Part shown: positions 37,076 to 50,120 of the stretch, piece by piece
Layout of the letters: each line of letters opens with the position of its first letter
How positions within the stretch are numbered: position 1 is the stretch's first letter
Origin: Rotaria sp. Silwood1
Taxonomy: Eukaryota; Rotifera; Eurotatoria; Philodinida; Philodinidae
Direction of reading: 5' to 3'
DNA: 64,000 nt
Assembly: GCA_905250075.1 (NCBI GenBank)
Contig: CAJNOP010000102.1
Location: forward strand, 99,168-163,167
Notes under the pieces: generated by a model
The model's input: the letters and a program-made list of their open reading frames with translations, nothing else
Database searches by the model: none
Told to the model about the DNA's origin: nothing
Program-made: the position numbers and the translations under genes

Positions 37076-37627
37076 TCACATATTATTATTTTCGTTGCGT
37101 ATGATGTGGTTGAAAGAAGGTATCAATCTCACATTCATACTCACTCACTTCATAATTGCTTGTTGCTCACGTTCTGTTAGCATAAATGTAATACGGGCAC
37201 GAACAAACTGTGTTCCATTCTCAGTGACTGTCAATGAGCACCGCTACATTTCATAGTTAGTAAGGCATATAAAACTGTCAATTCGAAAGGTCGTGCTCAT
37301 CTTGATACCTAGCCAAACATGCAATATCAGTAGCAATGATATCCGATGAAGTCATATCGACTTGCACCGGTACCAAGTAGCGAGTTAATGTCTTCTCTTA
37401 GTGTTATGTAATGGACGCCACCCAATATGAGAACAATATGCTCATCTATGCTCATGTAGAACAAATCTCTTGATTGCCATTCTGTGACTAAATTAACTAT
37501 GATACTAAACAACAGATTATCTCTTGTTTATTATACTGAATTCGAAGAACAACAATTTCAAAGAAAAATCGAACGAACAGTAACCTAAGAATAAGAGAAA
37601 GAACGATAAGATTGTCATTATGGTAAA
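37076..37627. other. Downstream flank of the protease gene
   Basis: No gene seen. Confidence 0.5.
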
Positions 37628-40600
37628 TTAATAGACCAAATTGAATGATGGTGTATCGTAAACTTCATAATCATTATCATTTCCATAGTTTCCAAAATTT
37701 TTCAGTGCCGAAAATCGAAGTTTATAACGACCAGAAGAGAGTTTTGTCGTACGAAAAAACACATCATTTTGACTTGTAGCTGCTTGAGTGACCACACCAG
37801 ACCATAGATACAACGAGTATTCTCTGTACAATTCACTTAAACCAGTAGCCCCGTTTCTTGGCACATTCACTAAATATAGCGGCCTGCGCTGACGAAGATC
37901 GAACAAAATACCATAACTATGATATGAAAAAGAAAAGATAATTATTCATTGAATAGTTTCAGCAGAATACATAAGTAAAGCCTTTTTTTCATTATACATC
38001 AACCAAACAGTGTTATTTCTCTTTCTTTTGAAAACAATACTTCCTGCTTGACGATTTTACCAAGTTAAAAAGACTGTTCTGATTTCGAACCAACACAACT
38101 ACTGAATCGTTAGAGTCGAATCGAATATTGTCATTTTAAGAGTAATGACTGATTGAAACATAGAAGTAAGCCAATAAAATTGACTCATGTTAGCTGATTT
38201 TCATTTGAATAGAATCAAAATTATATGGAATAATAGATAAATAATCAAAATGTTTGGTCAATTATTACCGAATTTTTGTTTATGAAGAGAATTGCTTGTG
38301 AGATGAAAGATCGTCACACCTTTGAATCGCTCATCTTTGATTTTTTTTAAACATTTGTATATTAGATAGCTCAAAGTGTTGTATTTCAGAACTTCTGATC
38401 ATTTCTACTGGACTCAACTATGTTAATCACAAAACTGATTTGTTTTTCTCGAAAGTCTCTACCATAAAGGTGTAGGTTGCCTTAGCAATTATAGGGCTTT
38501 TTGAATAAGTCTTTTCTTTGATGAAATTGATATTAATGCATATTTGTATATGAATCTTGTCATTTTTTTAAATTTCTCTATCAAATGAGACCAAACCGAT
38601 TGGAATTATAGAAAGGTTGAAATAACTTATTCATTTTCAATGTCACCTACTCTTTCTCTGAAATCTTTGATTACTATTATATTCTTTGATGCGATTCTTT
38701 TTACCTTGAATTGAATTCAGGTGAATTATGATTTTCTCCCGAAACAACTTCGACTATAATTATACGCGAAGCCCATGCCGTAACTAATATAATTGGAAAT
38801 GCACCCGCAGCTGTGACATTCAATTCTTGTCCATCTTTAATATAGTATCCATCGTTATCAACAATCCCCGAAATAAATCCTTGCGGATTATTGCGAACAA
38901 AAATACGTGCATCACTATAATTACCAACAACACCAGCATCTATACAGAAATATATATGTAAATCAAAATATGAGTAGTGAAAGTTTTCTAGATATTAATA
39001 TTTACATGGAATATGAGCAACTTTTTCATCAAGATCATTCGTCACATCAATGAAGCCTGAATAGATAGGAAGGAAATTCGGATTGGCTTGATGAGGTGGT
39101 CGAAATTGAAGAGTAACTGTATGTGATTGCCCAGGATGAAGTTGAAAATATTTTGGCCAAATATGAACATCCTTTATTTAGAAAATCATAAAATTCAATC
39201 AAATGATTTAACACTATCCATTCAATCTTCTAACTATTATCGCGTCCTATACATTCTTTTTCTTTAAAATTTAATTCTCAGCTTCGAATTCAAAATTGAA
39301 ATGGTTTTCCTAGAAACCTAAATAAGTTCCATCGAAAATCTTCAAATTGGTACATATTTCTGTATTGCATTGCTGGAGGATCAAGTAAAAGAAGAGTGTA
39401 ATAATTCCAAAAAATCTGACATCTTCTGTAGAAATCGAAATAAATTCTTATTCCTACAGAACCTATAACTACCAAAATAAGAAAGTAGGATGAAGATTGT
39501 TACTGTTCCAATTTCAATATCCAAAATATCTTATTCAAAATCTTCGACATTTAGGTGATCGAAAAATCGAACAGATATTGCCTTCGGTTTAAGCTCATGT
39601 GATAGAGAATTTTTCGTTCGGCAAATTTGATATTTTTTTTGAAAATTTTTCTTATCGGAACAAAATCATATAGTAATCTCGTATTTTCTGAAGATTTCAT
39701 CAATCATAATATCAAAAAAAGGATATTTAACTTAGAAAGCTTGTATTCGAGAAGTTTTTCAATATTCTAGTGTTATTATTAAAAAAATTCTTGAAAGTTA
39801 TGCGAAATACTATTTTTGAGTACATTTAAGAGGATCATTTTTCTCACCGTTAAGGTGAGTCTATGAAACCTGTATGACCGTAGGAAAACATCGAATATTT
39901 ATGCAAACTTGTACTTACAAATGTTAGGTCACATATGCTTAGAACAAAGTTTTCAAGCTATGTTTCTCCTACTCAAAAATCACGTCAAAATGACTCATTT
40001 GTGATATGTCACCTAATATCCGTTTAATTCGTTGATGTCAATTTTGGATTTTATACAGATGATCCTTAATAGGACTTGATTTTCTGTTAACTCGAATGTT
40101 TGTAAAAACTTGACATGCTTTTATCATACAAACACGACTTACAGCATAGTCAGCCGAATACAATGGCTGAGACAAGAGTTGATCGTTCCCGTCCTCAATT
40201 CCAGTAATCAATGCAGCTCCACGATGGCTAATTTTGTATGAAGCTGTTTTTTTGCCAATATTCGATACTTCAATTACGTAGGACTTCTGTTGCCTCACAG
40301 TATCATTCAATGCAAGTTCACTTGGTGAAATGACTGTCGTAGCTGTTATTGCTTGAAAAGCATTCACCAATCCAGCACCTTGCTGAACAGTTGGAGCAAG
40401 AAGAGTCGAATTGTAAATGTTCACTGGATTAGCATTCGATTGGAATATGCTGAGAACTTCTGAGATTGATGGACGACGAGTTTCATTGTTGAACTCCCTA
40501 CCGACTGTTTTGGGCGCTGGATTACCGATTTGTGAAAGGAAGAGTGCTAGAGTTCTTCCAATACAATAAATGAAAAATAAATAGCATAAATACTAAAGAC

Positions 40601-43600
40601 ATTGGATAAAATAATTTTTTGTACGTTGAAACCTTCTCAAAGAAAAAACACAGATAAATTCATCTTTATGCTTTCATGACTATCATTGGTATTTGCTAAA
40701 ATATTAAAAATATTTATATTCAAATAGAGTGATTGTTGATCAACCTTAAAAACGTACATTTTTCTCACTACACTATGGCTTCAAAATAAGATATATCTCG
40801 AAAACTCCGATCTATCGCTACGATTCGATTAGAAAAAATAGTTCATAAAAATAGCAGCGAAATCTTTTAGCAATACTGTCAAGCACCGATCTCATGAATA
40901 TGTTACGTACGAAATTTTATTTTCTACTTCATGGAGATATTATACACTCATTCATACATACCCTGCAACATAAGGACATGCCATACTTGTCCCTGAATAG
41001 GAAGCATAGGCTTGCGTCAAATATTGGCTTTGAGCAGCATAAGATGAAATAGTTGAGTAAACATAACCGCCAATACCACTAATTTGAGGTTTGAATAATA
41101 AATCACTTGTGAGACCAAGCGATGTAAATGGAGAAGGTGCTCCAACTGTCGACTACAAGTGGATATAAAGATAGAAAAAAAAACATATTTTGAACTCAGT
41201 TTATGGAGATATAATGTACAACTATCTCGTATTCATTTCCATTATGTTAACCATTTTCATCAAAGAAACAATGATATTTAAGTAAATGTTGTAAAAATTT
41301 TTGTGTAGAATATTTTTAACAAAACAAAGTACATGCTCATAATTTAAGGTCGATTTGTTTTTGTCTTACAAACAGCAACCGATTTCCTAATCTTCTCTCT
41401 GGATAAAATTATTAATTATTCTAAAAGTTTTCGGAAAATGTGTTACTTAGTCGACCTATTTTTGAAGCATAAAAAAATTCTCAAATAAAAAATCTCGTAA
41501 CTGTTAACTTGTATTTGAATTTTGTTTAAACAAATAATTCAAAGATGAAATCGACAAATGCAACAGAAAACTTTAGGTATTGATTTCAATTTGAAAAAAA
41601 GTTTTTCTAATTCTTTTACACAAATAAGTTGAGTTAAGAGCCAATTTTATTCAAGGACTAGTCTTTGACTAAAAAGTTATTTTAAAGAAAAAGTTAGGCA
41701 GTAGCCATATTATAATAAAAGTCTACTTTTTGAGGAATTCTCATGTTTTATATGAAATTATGGATTCGAGTGAACAGAATATTCACATCCTATCAGAGGT
41801 TAAATTATAGTAGTTTTCTCGTGCTGTAAGAACATTTAATACGGCTCTAGTGGATTGTTTTTATATCTTACTAATTTTGGATCATATAAAGAAATGTTTT
41901 CAAGAAAAATTTACTTGTAAATCTAGTACAATCATATATCCATCGAAAGATTACATAGTTCTGTAGGTGTTAGTGTTAAGGATGATTATTTGTTAGTATT
42001 TTCTGACGGCTTTTTCTCTATGACTCGTAGAAAATGGGTGTTCGCTTAAATCATGAATACACACCAGCAATTGCTTTTTCTCCTTACTATTATCACTAAT
42101 CAGAATCCTATTCACTCACCGTCGGAATAAGTTCAAGCAAATTGGTAAATGTAAACATAGCTGATGGATTTTCTGTCACCATTGTAATAATGCTCCAACC
42201 ATCGTCTAAACTAATACTTCCACTCGGAATAATGGAGGAACCTAAAAGCTATAGTGTTAACTTCAAAACAACTATAGGAAATCGAACCTATAATAGAACT
42301 GATATTATATAGGAGACATCCTATTGCACCTTCTGCTGCTGCTTTGTTACATCGCACAGAAGAGTCACATGTATCTGTTGTACTAAAAGCATACAAAACA
42401 ACAGCACCTGAAACCGGTTTCGAGGGACCAGAGCAACCATCACTTGCTGTGGGTTGTGGATCTAATTATTATAGAAAATGCTTATTTATTTGGAGATAAG
42501 CAATGGGATAAAACTAACCATTGACGACAATAGTCGAGTTTACAGTCGATCGCCACCCGCCGTAAGCAACTCCGGATTTATAGAAAATTTTTTCACCATT
42601 CGGTACAATTAAATATAATTTGGCTTCATACGAATTATCTACTGAAGCAACAGCAATGACATCTTTAGCAATAGCTGGAGTTGCGCCCGTTTGAAGACCT
42701 TCCCTTCCTTCATTGCCCATCGAACTTATAACATAGACTGATAGAAAAATTTTGAAATTCTAGAAAATTTCTTTCAGAAAAAGACGATTGTTACCTCCAG
42801 CTTCGGATACACGTTGCACAGCAATGCCAATCGATCCCTCAGCATAACCACCAACACTTCCAATAGACATAGTAACTAGATGTGTTAGAGACATCTTATT
42901 TTATGTGATTTCTATCTCCAATATCAATTTAGATCAAATATTCATCAGTAAATAAAAACTAAGACGTCGAGCATAATTACGTTATTGAAAAATCTACTTT
43001 ATATCCAACGATGTGTTACTCAAGCAAAAACCCAGGTCGAGAAATACGGGCTGGTTCCCAGAGAAAACATCGGAAATCGAAGAAACATGGAAGCGGTATT
43101 TCGGTGATCGGATTTATCTGGTTCCGGGTGAAACCGACAGGAACTTGGCAAAACCGGCAACCAGATACGGTCACCGGATTCCTGCGTCGAATTTCTGGCA
43201 TTTTCCCGCGTGTTCCGGCCGGAAACGATGTGTTTCTTGTGGGTTTTCGCCAGAAATTCACGGAATATTGCTTCAGGAATCATCGACCTTGGACTTTCTA
43301 GTCTTGATAAATCCATTCAAAAAAAATTATGCAAGGGTGTTCGATGACATTTCAAAAGTCCACTGATAAATAGGAATATCAATTGAGTTTTTACGTAGTT
43401 TCTAATAGTTTTCAGTAGAATAATTCATAGGTTAGTGTCTCCCCTACATATTTCTGAAGCTGAGAATGGGATTAAAGTTATTTTTTTCATTATATCATGT
43501 ACGTTCCCATGTGACTTAAGACGAAGTCTATTAGAGTGTACCTTTCATAAACTAGCTTAAGACTATTCTATTTTGTCGTAGTTTTGAAAACACTATCTAA

Positions 43601-46263
43601 TTCAGCATTTTAACTGGCCTTATTTAGGACCGAAAAGATCTAAACAATACATATTTGTTTTTAAGCCTTCTTCTTAGGTTTGGGCATATCTCTTTCTTCA
43701 GGTTTTTGACGATTTACAAAGACAACATCATTTTTAGCAAAAGAGCTGACGAAAATGAAGAAAATGGAACATTAGAGAGAATTAATTAAAACGTGGCATT
43801 ATAAAGTCAACCATCGGATTTATTTGATTGGATCACTGGTTAATTTTGAAAATTCACTAATTATGATTTGAAATAGTTTTTATACTCAACGTCAAACATG
43901 TGATGACAATTCAATAGGGGGATACATGATTATCATCAATATGAGTTCCTAGATCACTCTATAGCATCCCAGAACATATTTATGATTTATGCAATTTCTG
44001 TAGTGCCACGATGTCAGGAGCACTCTTACTTTGCTCCCAGAAAACTTTCGTTCCATCTTACATGAGCTAAAATTGAGGTAAACAGACAGATAAGACATTG
44101 AATTCATTCCGATAAATAGTTCCTAATCACTTAATGTTGTGATGAAAAATTCATGATAAGCAACAACCGATTAATATCCGTCTCTTCTATTTATAACATT
44201 ATATTCGTAAGGCTGATTCTAACAATAGAGTTCACTATCATTTCAAATAAGTCTCAATAATACAATGTCATAAATAGAAAAAAACAAGTATCCATCGGTT
44301 GTTGCTCATTGTGAAATGTCAAGGACGACGACAAATGATCAGATGCCACTTATTAGAATAAAGTCTCACACTGCTCTTGATTTATGCAAAAATTATATGA
44401 GGAAAGAAGTTGAATTGGATAAGAATCAGAGAAAATCATTTTATGACATTATAAGAACTTACTTATATCAGCTTTATCTTCAAAAGCACGATATATGGCT
44501 GCAGTAATGAGATCTAGAACAATATGCATACAGAGAATGAAAACAATAATACCAATAGATATTGATTCATCTCTACCTGTAGTAGTACCGTTTCCAGAGC
44601 ATCCAAAAACACGATCTGTAATATGAAGTAAAGACAACTCTTGAGTTCGTTAGAGAGAAAGAATATATATTTACATGATCCAATAGTTGCTTGTGGAGCA
44701 ACACCGAGAAATGGCTCTATAGGACTATAATCTGTTTGTAATACTTCGGTTGCATTTGCAGCAAGTATTCCAGCAACATGTGTACCTGATATTATATTTC
44801 ATACAAGAAAAAAACAATTATTTAAGCAAGATGAATGCAATATTGTTAAATACCATGAGAAGATTTTGAACAATTATCTAGTGGATCATTGTCAGGCTCA
44901 GGTATAATATACGACCTACTGAATCTATCACCAACCAGATCTACAAATAGTTCAATCATTATCTTTCTTTGTATACCTTGAAAAATTCGAAGTCTCGTCT
45001 TACCATAACCAAATGCAACTTTACAATCTGGACCAAAACAGCCTCCAAGAGCTGGATGATAATAGTCGATACCACTATCAATAATAGCTATCTATATAAT
45101 AATAAGAATAAAATAAATAGGACTTTCCATAGAATTTTGAATATTTATATTGTTCAACAAACTTTCGAAGTTTCTCAAGAATCTGTTTTCAGACACATCG
45201 AAGAAAATCAAAATATCAAACAAAGATATTAATCCAGCATAGTTGGAGCGCGATAGAGCTACTTTCTGAATTTTTTATTTTGTACTGGTAAGAAAATTTA
45301 GCAGTAGCCAAGCATTAAAAAAATCACAGGACAGAAAGAACTTCGAGTGGCTATTACAGTAGGGTTCTATTATTTAACTATGTATATACAGATATGTTGG
45401 ATTCATGTTGTTATTCTCTTTTTCTGAAATAAATATATTCTATGCCACAAATCACACACGTACACATATAATACCATAGTGAGAGTAAGACAAAAGAAGA
45501 ATCGATAACATTATTCTATTCTAATTAGTAGAATTTTCGGTCGAATATTATATATTGTAACTATTTATCACTAGTTTGTTTTCATCAGTTCTCGAAAAAG
45601 ACTTTTCATGACAATTTTGATTTTTTTACCCGAACGCCTTTACCAAAGTTTTTCAATTCTTTATGAACTTGATCGACACCTGTCAGTTTGTGCGCAATGA
45701 TCGAATCGATTTGATTGTTACTTTTCCTACCAGTTGGCATATAGTTCTCGAAAGATTCAGGACCGGGTACAAAGTAGATTGGATAAATGGCAATGGCACC
45801 TGGAATCGATTTAATAGCTTCAATAGAATGATCTGTATTCACTGAAAATGAAGCTCCAGTGAATAATGATGATGAAATAACTTGACGCATTGTGATAGTT
45901 GGTCGCGAGATTCCCAAAGATCTTTGCAAAGAGTTGAAAATGGTTTTTTGAAAATTTCTGACATTTGCACTTTGATCGAATTCGACGAGATAGGCATTTT
46001 CAATCAGTATAGAGTCGTCAAGATTTTTCTCCAATGGATACATTTTTATCATATTTCCATCATTACCAAAAGTTGAATCTTTGTAATGTTGAGTAATCTC
46101 TGAAAAAATTTTCACGAAAATGTTAGCTGAAGTTAACCGTCTGTGTATTAAACAAAAAAAAACAAAACCTACGATTAATAGCATCTGGATGCGGAAATCG
46201 ATCAGATAGTATTGTTGTTGTCGTGAGAAGCAGCAACAGTAATATTGATATTGTATATTTCAT
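37628..46263 (-). CDS. Secreted subtilisin-like serine protease (S8 family), 16 exons
   Basis: I traced 16 GT-AG exons in frame: 46263-46173, 46099-45630, 45091-45004, 44940-44854, 44785-44675, 44615-44577, 44513-44463, 42875-42795, 42737-42519, 42461-42288, 42241-42120, 41152-40962, 40554-40143, 39171-39006, 38939-38705, 37916-37628. They total 2,826 bases, 941 residues plus stop. Order of parts: signal peptide (MKYTISILLLLLLTTT), propeptide to about residue 185, catalytic Asp in VRIAIIDSGIDYYHP, His in SSHGTHVAGILAAN, oxyanion Asn in VISSMGNEG, a protease-associated domain insert (VVLYAFSTTDTC to LLYNISSI), Ser in SGTSMACPYVAG, then a C-terminal Fn3-like region. Layout fits the PA-containing extracellular subtilases known from fungi, oomycetes and bacteria. 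All catalytic residues are present, so it is probably active outside the cell. Introns 7 (1.6 kb), 11, 13 and 15 are long; intron 7 carries a MITE. Confidence 0.9.
43035..43300. mobile_element. Degenerate MITE in the protease gene's seventh intron
   Basis: A GC-rich island in AT-rich intron sequence. The right end, inverted, reads TCGATGATTCCTGAAGCAAT followed by ATTCCG; the left part has TCGAAGAAACATGGAAGCGG followed by TATTTCGG. Both match the ends of the MITE at 22143-22303. Exact borders are unsure; AGGTCGA occurs at both outer edges. Confidence 0.55.
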
Positions 46264-47562
46264 ATTCTGTATCAATGGTTTGAGTGCTGTTCGTTAAGGT
46301 TAATGACGAAAGGTCCACTATGCCAAATATCTAAAATGAACTTCGCTTTAATTCAGGGCTTGAGTTGTAAGCACTAGAGATCAAACCAGTTATTTTCTTA
46401 TAATTTTTTTGTTTTTACCAGTCAATTGTCCTCGTTATTAGTACTCCCTGATCATCCCTTATCTCCGTTTAGTCCATGCCCCACCTTCCATAATCCTGAT
46501 CTTTTCACAACAACTTTTCTATTCTAAGTAGAAATAAAGCAAGGACATGAGGTATTTTATTCGTACGATCGGATTCTCTTCTGTAGCTCTCATAAAAATC
46601 TTTTGATCAAACTTGGGAAGCTTCAATCAAGTGTTCTTTGAGAAATTGGAATTTCTAATATGATCCCTACATTCTAACCTTTCTTTGTCATAGCGAATAT
46701 GAATTCATTATTTATCTTAGAATCATCAAAGTATTTGAAAGGAAGTAACAGAAAAACATACAAGATGATTGTGGTTCAGAAAAATCAAGAATTTCTTGTT
46801 TGTAAAGAACGGGTGGCTGCTGTGGCTCTCGAGTTTATAAAAAGACAAAAGAAACTAGTAAAAAAATTCCTAAACGCTGCTTAGAATGATGTAACTTGAG
46901 AATCTTTTAAAGATGTAAAGTCAAGCATACGTATCAGGGCTATATGAAGGACAGTGGGGTTAAAAATTGGGTTGAGCAGAACCAAATAAAACGTTAAAAC
47001 TTTTAGAAAATATACTTTTCAATTTGGTTTCAATTTAATCAAAGAAGAGATTTTTATTGAGCAATAAAAAAAATTTCAATACGATTGATAACAGAGGAAG
47101 AGAACGCTTGTTTCATGTCAAATAATGAAAAGAAATGATGAAAACTTACAAAGAAAATGCTAAGCTATATTATTCACGACACATTGATGTCGGTATAAGA
47201 AAGCACTTTAAAAGAAAGATCGCATGTATAGCTATATTCATTGAATAAATGATAAGTGAAAGAAAGAAAATAACAAATGGATCAACATAAAATATTTATG
47301 TAGATAAAATAAAAAGGAACTGTGACTAATCTACGAGAGGACTTATTCACACGATGAAAAGGTCAAAAAATAAGATGAAGCCTGTCTTCGATAACATTGG
47401 CAAGCTTCATCCATAAGTTTTATCAATTGTTGATAGACACGAAATCATGTACTCATGTTGACTAAAAATCATACAAATAAACTCATAAAAAATGGACTTG
47501 AATATATTATGATCATACTGTTGAGATAATATGCAACTATTGAAAGTGAACATAAAGTAAGT
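46264..47562. other. Intergenic, upstream of the protease gene
   Basis: No gene seen. The open frame at 46699-46884 (+) is Lys-rich and unrecognised. Confidence 0.5.
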
Positions 47563-48322
47563 GATGTCTTTCGATCTTTACACACGAAAATCTGCATTAA
47601 TAATGAGTTCAAGCAGCAGATCCGTATTTTTGTGTATTTGTTTCTTATCAAAACTAACAATGCGGCACTCCAAACGCAACGTCATAAAATTTGATGAAAA
47701 TATTGTTTTCATTTTAAATATAACTTGCAGCATTTCTATCAAAATAATAAGTTAAAAAAGTCTGCTCCAAAATCTTGAGTTTGACGTACGAGGAAATATT
47801 CTCAGGTACCGAAACGTCTTTCAGTTAAACTTGGTACATCTTGTACATTTTAGTCATTTATGTCTGTTCTGAAAAGAATTCATGGAATTATGGCTTGTTT
47901 CCGAGAAGATCGAACGTGTTTAGTGAATGATCTTTTTATAAAACCCAATATTTACAACCAGGCACTATTGTTGAATTTTGCCGAGGTATGAAGCTTCCAA
48001 AATATATATGCGGTTTATTCTATCAATTAAAAATGACCAATATCTGGAAAGCTTCATAGGGTTTGAGACTGGGTGAATGATGGGTGTACGTGTTAAGCTT
48101 TTGGTAAGCTCATCATTTTCACATCGATATGATTCATACTGATGTCATCTGAAAGAACAAAAACAAGATGTTCAATCTAGAAGTGTAGATGTGCATGTCT
48201 AGATTTGGATGTGAGCTGTGGGTGTCAGTGAAGTGTAGTCGTGAGTATCAGTGAAGTGTAACTGTGTACACGAGTGTTTGTCAGTGTTAGTCTTTAGCTT
48301 ATCCACACCCACACATCCACTC
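47563..48322 (+). repeat. Dispersed repeat, copy A (about 760 bp)
   Basis: Similar along its length to 53170-53983: shared blocks include ACACGAAAATCTGCATTAAT, AATATTCTCAGGT, TTTAGTCATTTATGTCT and TATGAAGCTTCCAAAA. It ends in the telomere-like inverted tract at 48183-48322. By eye 75-80 percent alike. It contains a hairpin from TATGAAGCTTCC and GGAAAGCTTCATA. No long open frame and no clear terminal repeats. Confidence 0.8.
48183..48322. repeat. Telomere-like G/C inverted tract 11
   Basis: Diverged G-rich arm (GTGAGCTGTGGGTGTCAGTG and further GTGTAG units), then TTAGTCTTTAGCTTATCC, then ACACCCACACATCCAC. The spacer is related to those at 53874 and 58512. Confidence 0.75.
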
Positions 48323-50120
48323 AAGTTGAAATTGTTCGTCAATATCAACCATCTGAAAATGTCTTTATGATACAGTTAAAAGAAACTGAACCTTTATATC
48401 CTCTTCGACATCCTGTTTGATATCTATGACTCTGAAATAAAAATATAAACTTGAAAAGACATTTTACAAAATAGTTCATGGAAGAATAAATATTCGTTTA
48501 ATTAAAATTGTCTTTCATAAAAGACCAACCGATGGAATGAAAAGGACAAACATATCTTCGTCCACATCCATATCTACACTTGTTGAATTACATATCGAAT
48601 GAACAAACACCACTATGCTATTTAGACTATTGAAGTTGACTATTGTCTACCATTAAATCGTATTTTACCATCAGACGGTGTATCCGATGCCAAGTACTTT
48701 CGAAACATATGTTTGAAGCCGCCTTTTGTCTGATTTTGGTTTTCGCTTGTCTGTTATGCTGACTGGTCTGAACGGAGTTAACAAACAAAACCTAGAAGAC
48801 ATAACAGGTTTCAGTATATTTTGAACTAGTTCAAACATATTAGTTGAAGAATATTGCTCGAAAACATGACCGGTCCTGACGGATATGCACAACATTTCAG
48901 ATTACACCTGATGGGTACCGTGGAGGTTTTAGACTGCAGTTTTGTTAGACGTTTTCACTTATTTTTTGCTAAATTTGGCTTATACAAGATCGAATTCTTT
49001 TGTTTCTTTGACTTTAGTTACAATATAATAGAATACTATAAGGTTTGAACACAATTATCTAACAAAGATTCTTTACTTGAATGACATATTTTTTTTCTAT
49101 AGGAAACATTCAACAACTGATCGATATATGTCAAAATCAACTATACATAAGAGTTCGAATGTACGGATAAGAGTGGAGGCTTTCTTGTCATGGGTACCCA
49201 CATTCACTCATAACTGATACGTACTTATCATTGAACAATAGGTAAGCAAAACGGTGGTATAATAGTGACGTTTTTTTTGTCAACTATTGAGTAATATGTT
49301 TGAATATAATGAAATAAATAATTAATCGAATAAATTGTTTTGAATTTAGTAATTACAAATTGTTGGTGAAAATCAGTTTTTGTTGTTGTTCGACCTTACA
49401 TCTATGAGAATATTACACGGTCGTATGTGTCATTACTTATCAAATATCTCTTTAAAATAACAATGAAGACAAAAAATTCGATATTCTTTTGTTGAAAATC
49501 AGTAATCAAGATATCACACAACTGTGTTTAGTCATCAGTCATTTCATGACAGACGACATCATTTTAATTCTTCATAATAGAATGTATATGTTTTGGTATA
49601 GTTTCAATTTGAGCAATTCTACTAGGATATGTGTCTGGGTGTGAGTGAATCTTAGTTTCATAAGACATCTACACTCTTCCGCAAATTTTAATTCTTTTTT
49701 GAATACGATAAAGAAAAAACTTCGTGTTTTTTTTCTACATTTCATTGACAAAAGTCGCATGTTTGTCAGAGCCTTATTGATATTCTCTCATACACATAGA
49801 TAAGGCCAAATAAAGGAAGAGAAAAGAAAAAGCAACAACATCGTCTTTCAGGGAGCCACAAATGATATCGTAAGATTCTTTTTTTTTGCTTTTGATAACA
49901 ATATTTGATCAATTTTCAATGAATACATACTTTTCAATAAAATCAATAATTTTTTTCAACATGATGGGTCTCGTTATTACTCAAAACAAATATGACGGTC
50001 ACAGTACATTTGTATTTTATGATATCAATGGCTCAATAAAAAGTATTTTTCAAAAATTTTAGTTTTAACTACATTATTAATCTATATTCTTTTCTGTTTT
50101 GTTCTTAAATTTATATCAAG
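48323..50120. other. Intergenic, no gene seen
   Basis: AT-rich. A one-sided G-rich bit (TGTGTCTGGGTGTGAGTG) lies near 49629. The first exon of the receptor-like gene may lie in the right part, but I could not find a signal-peptide exon. Confidence 0.4.

Noticed and set aside
43011-43366. Four overlapping open frames on both strands
   Set aside because: They result from the GC-rich, stop-poor MITE in the intron; none has a domain.
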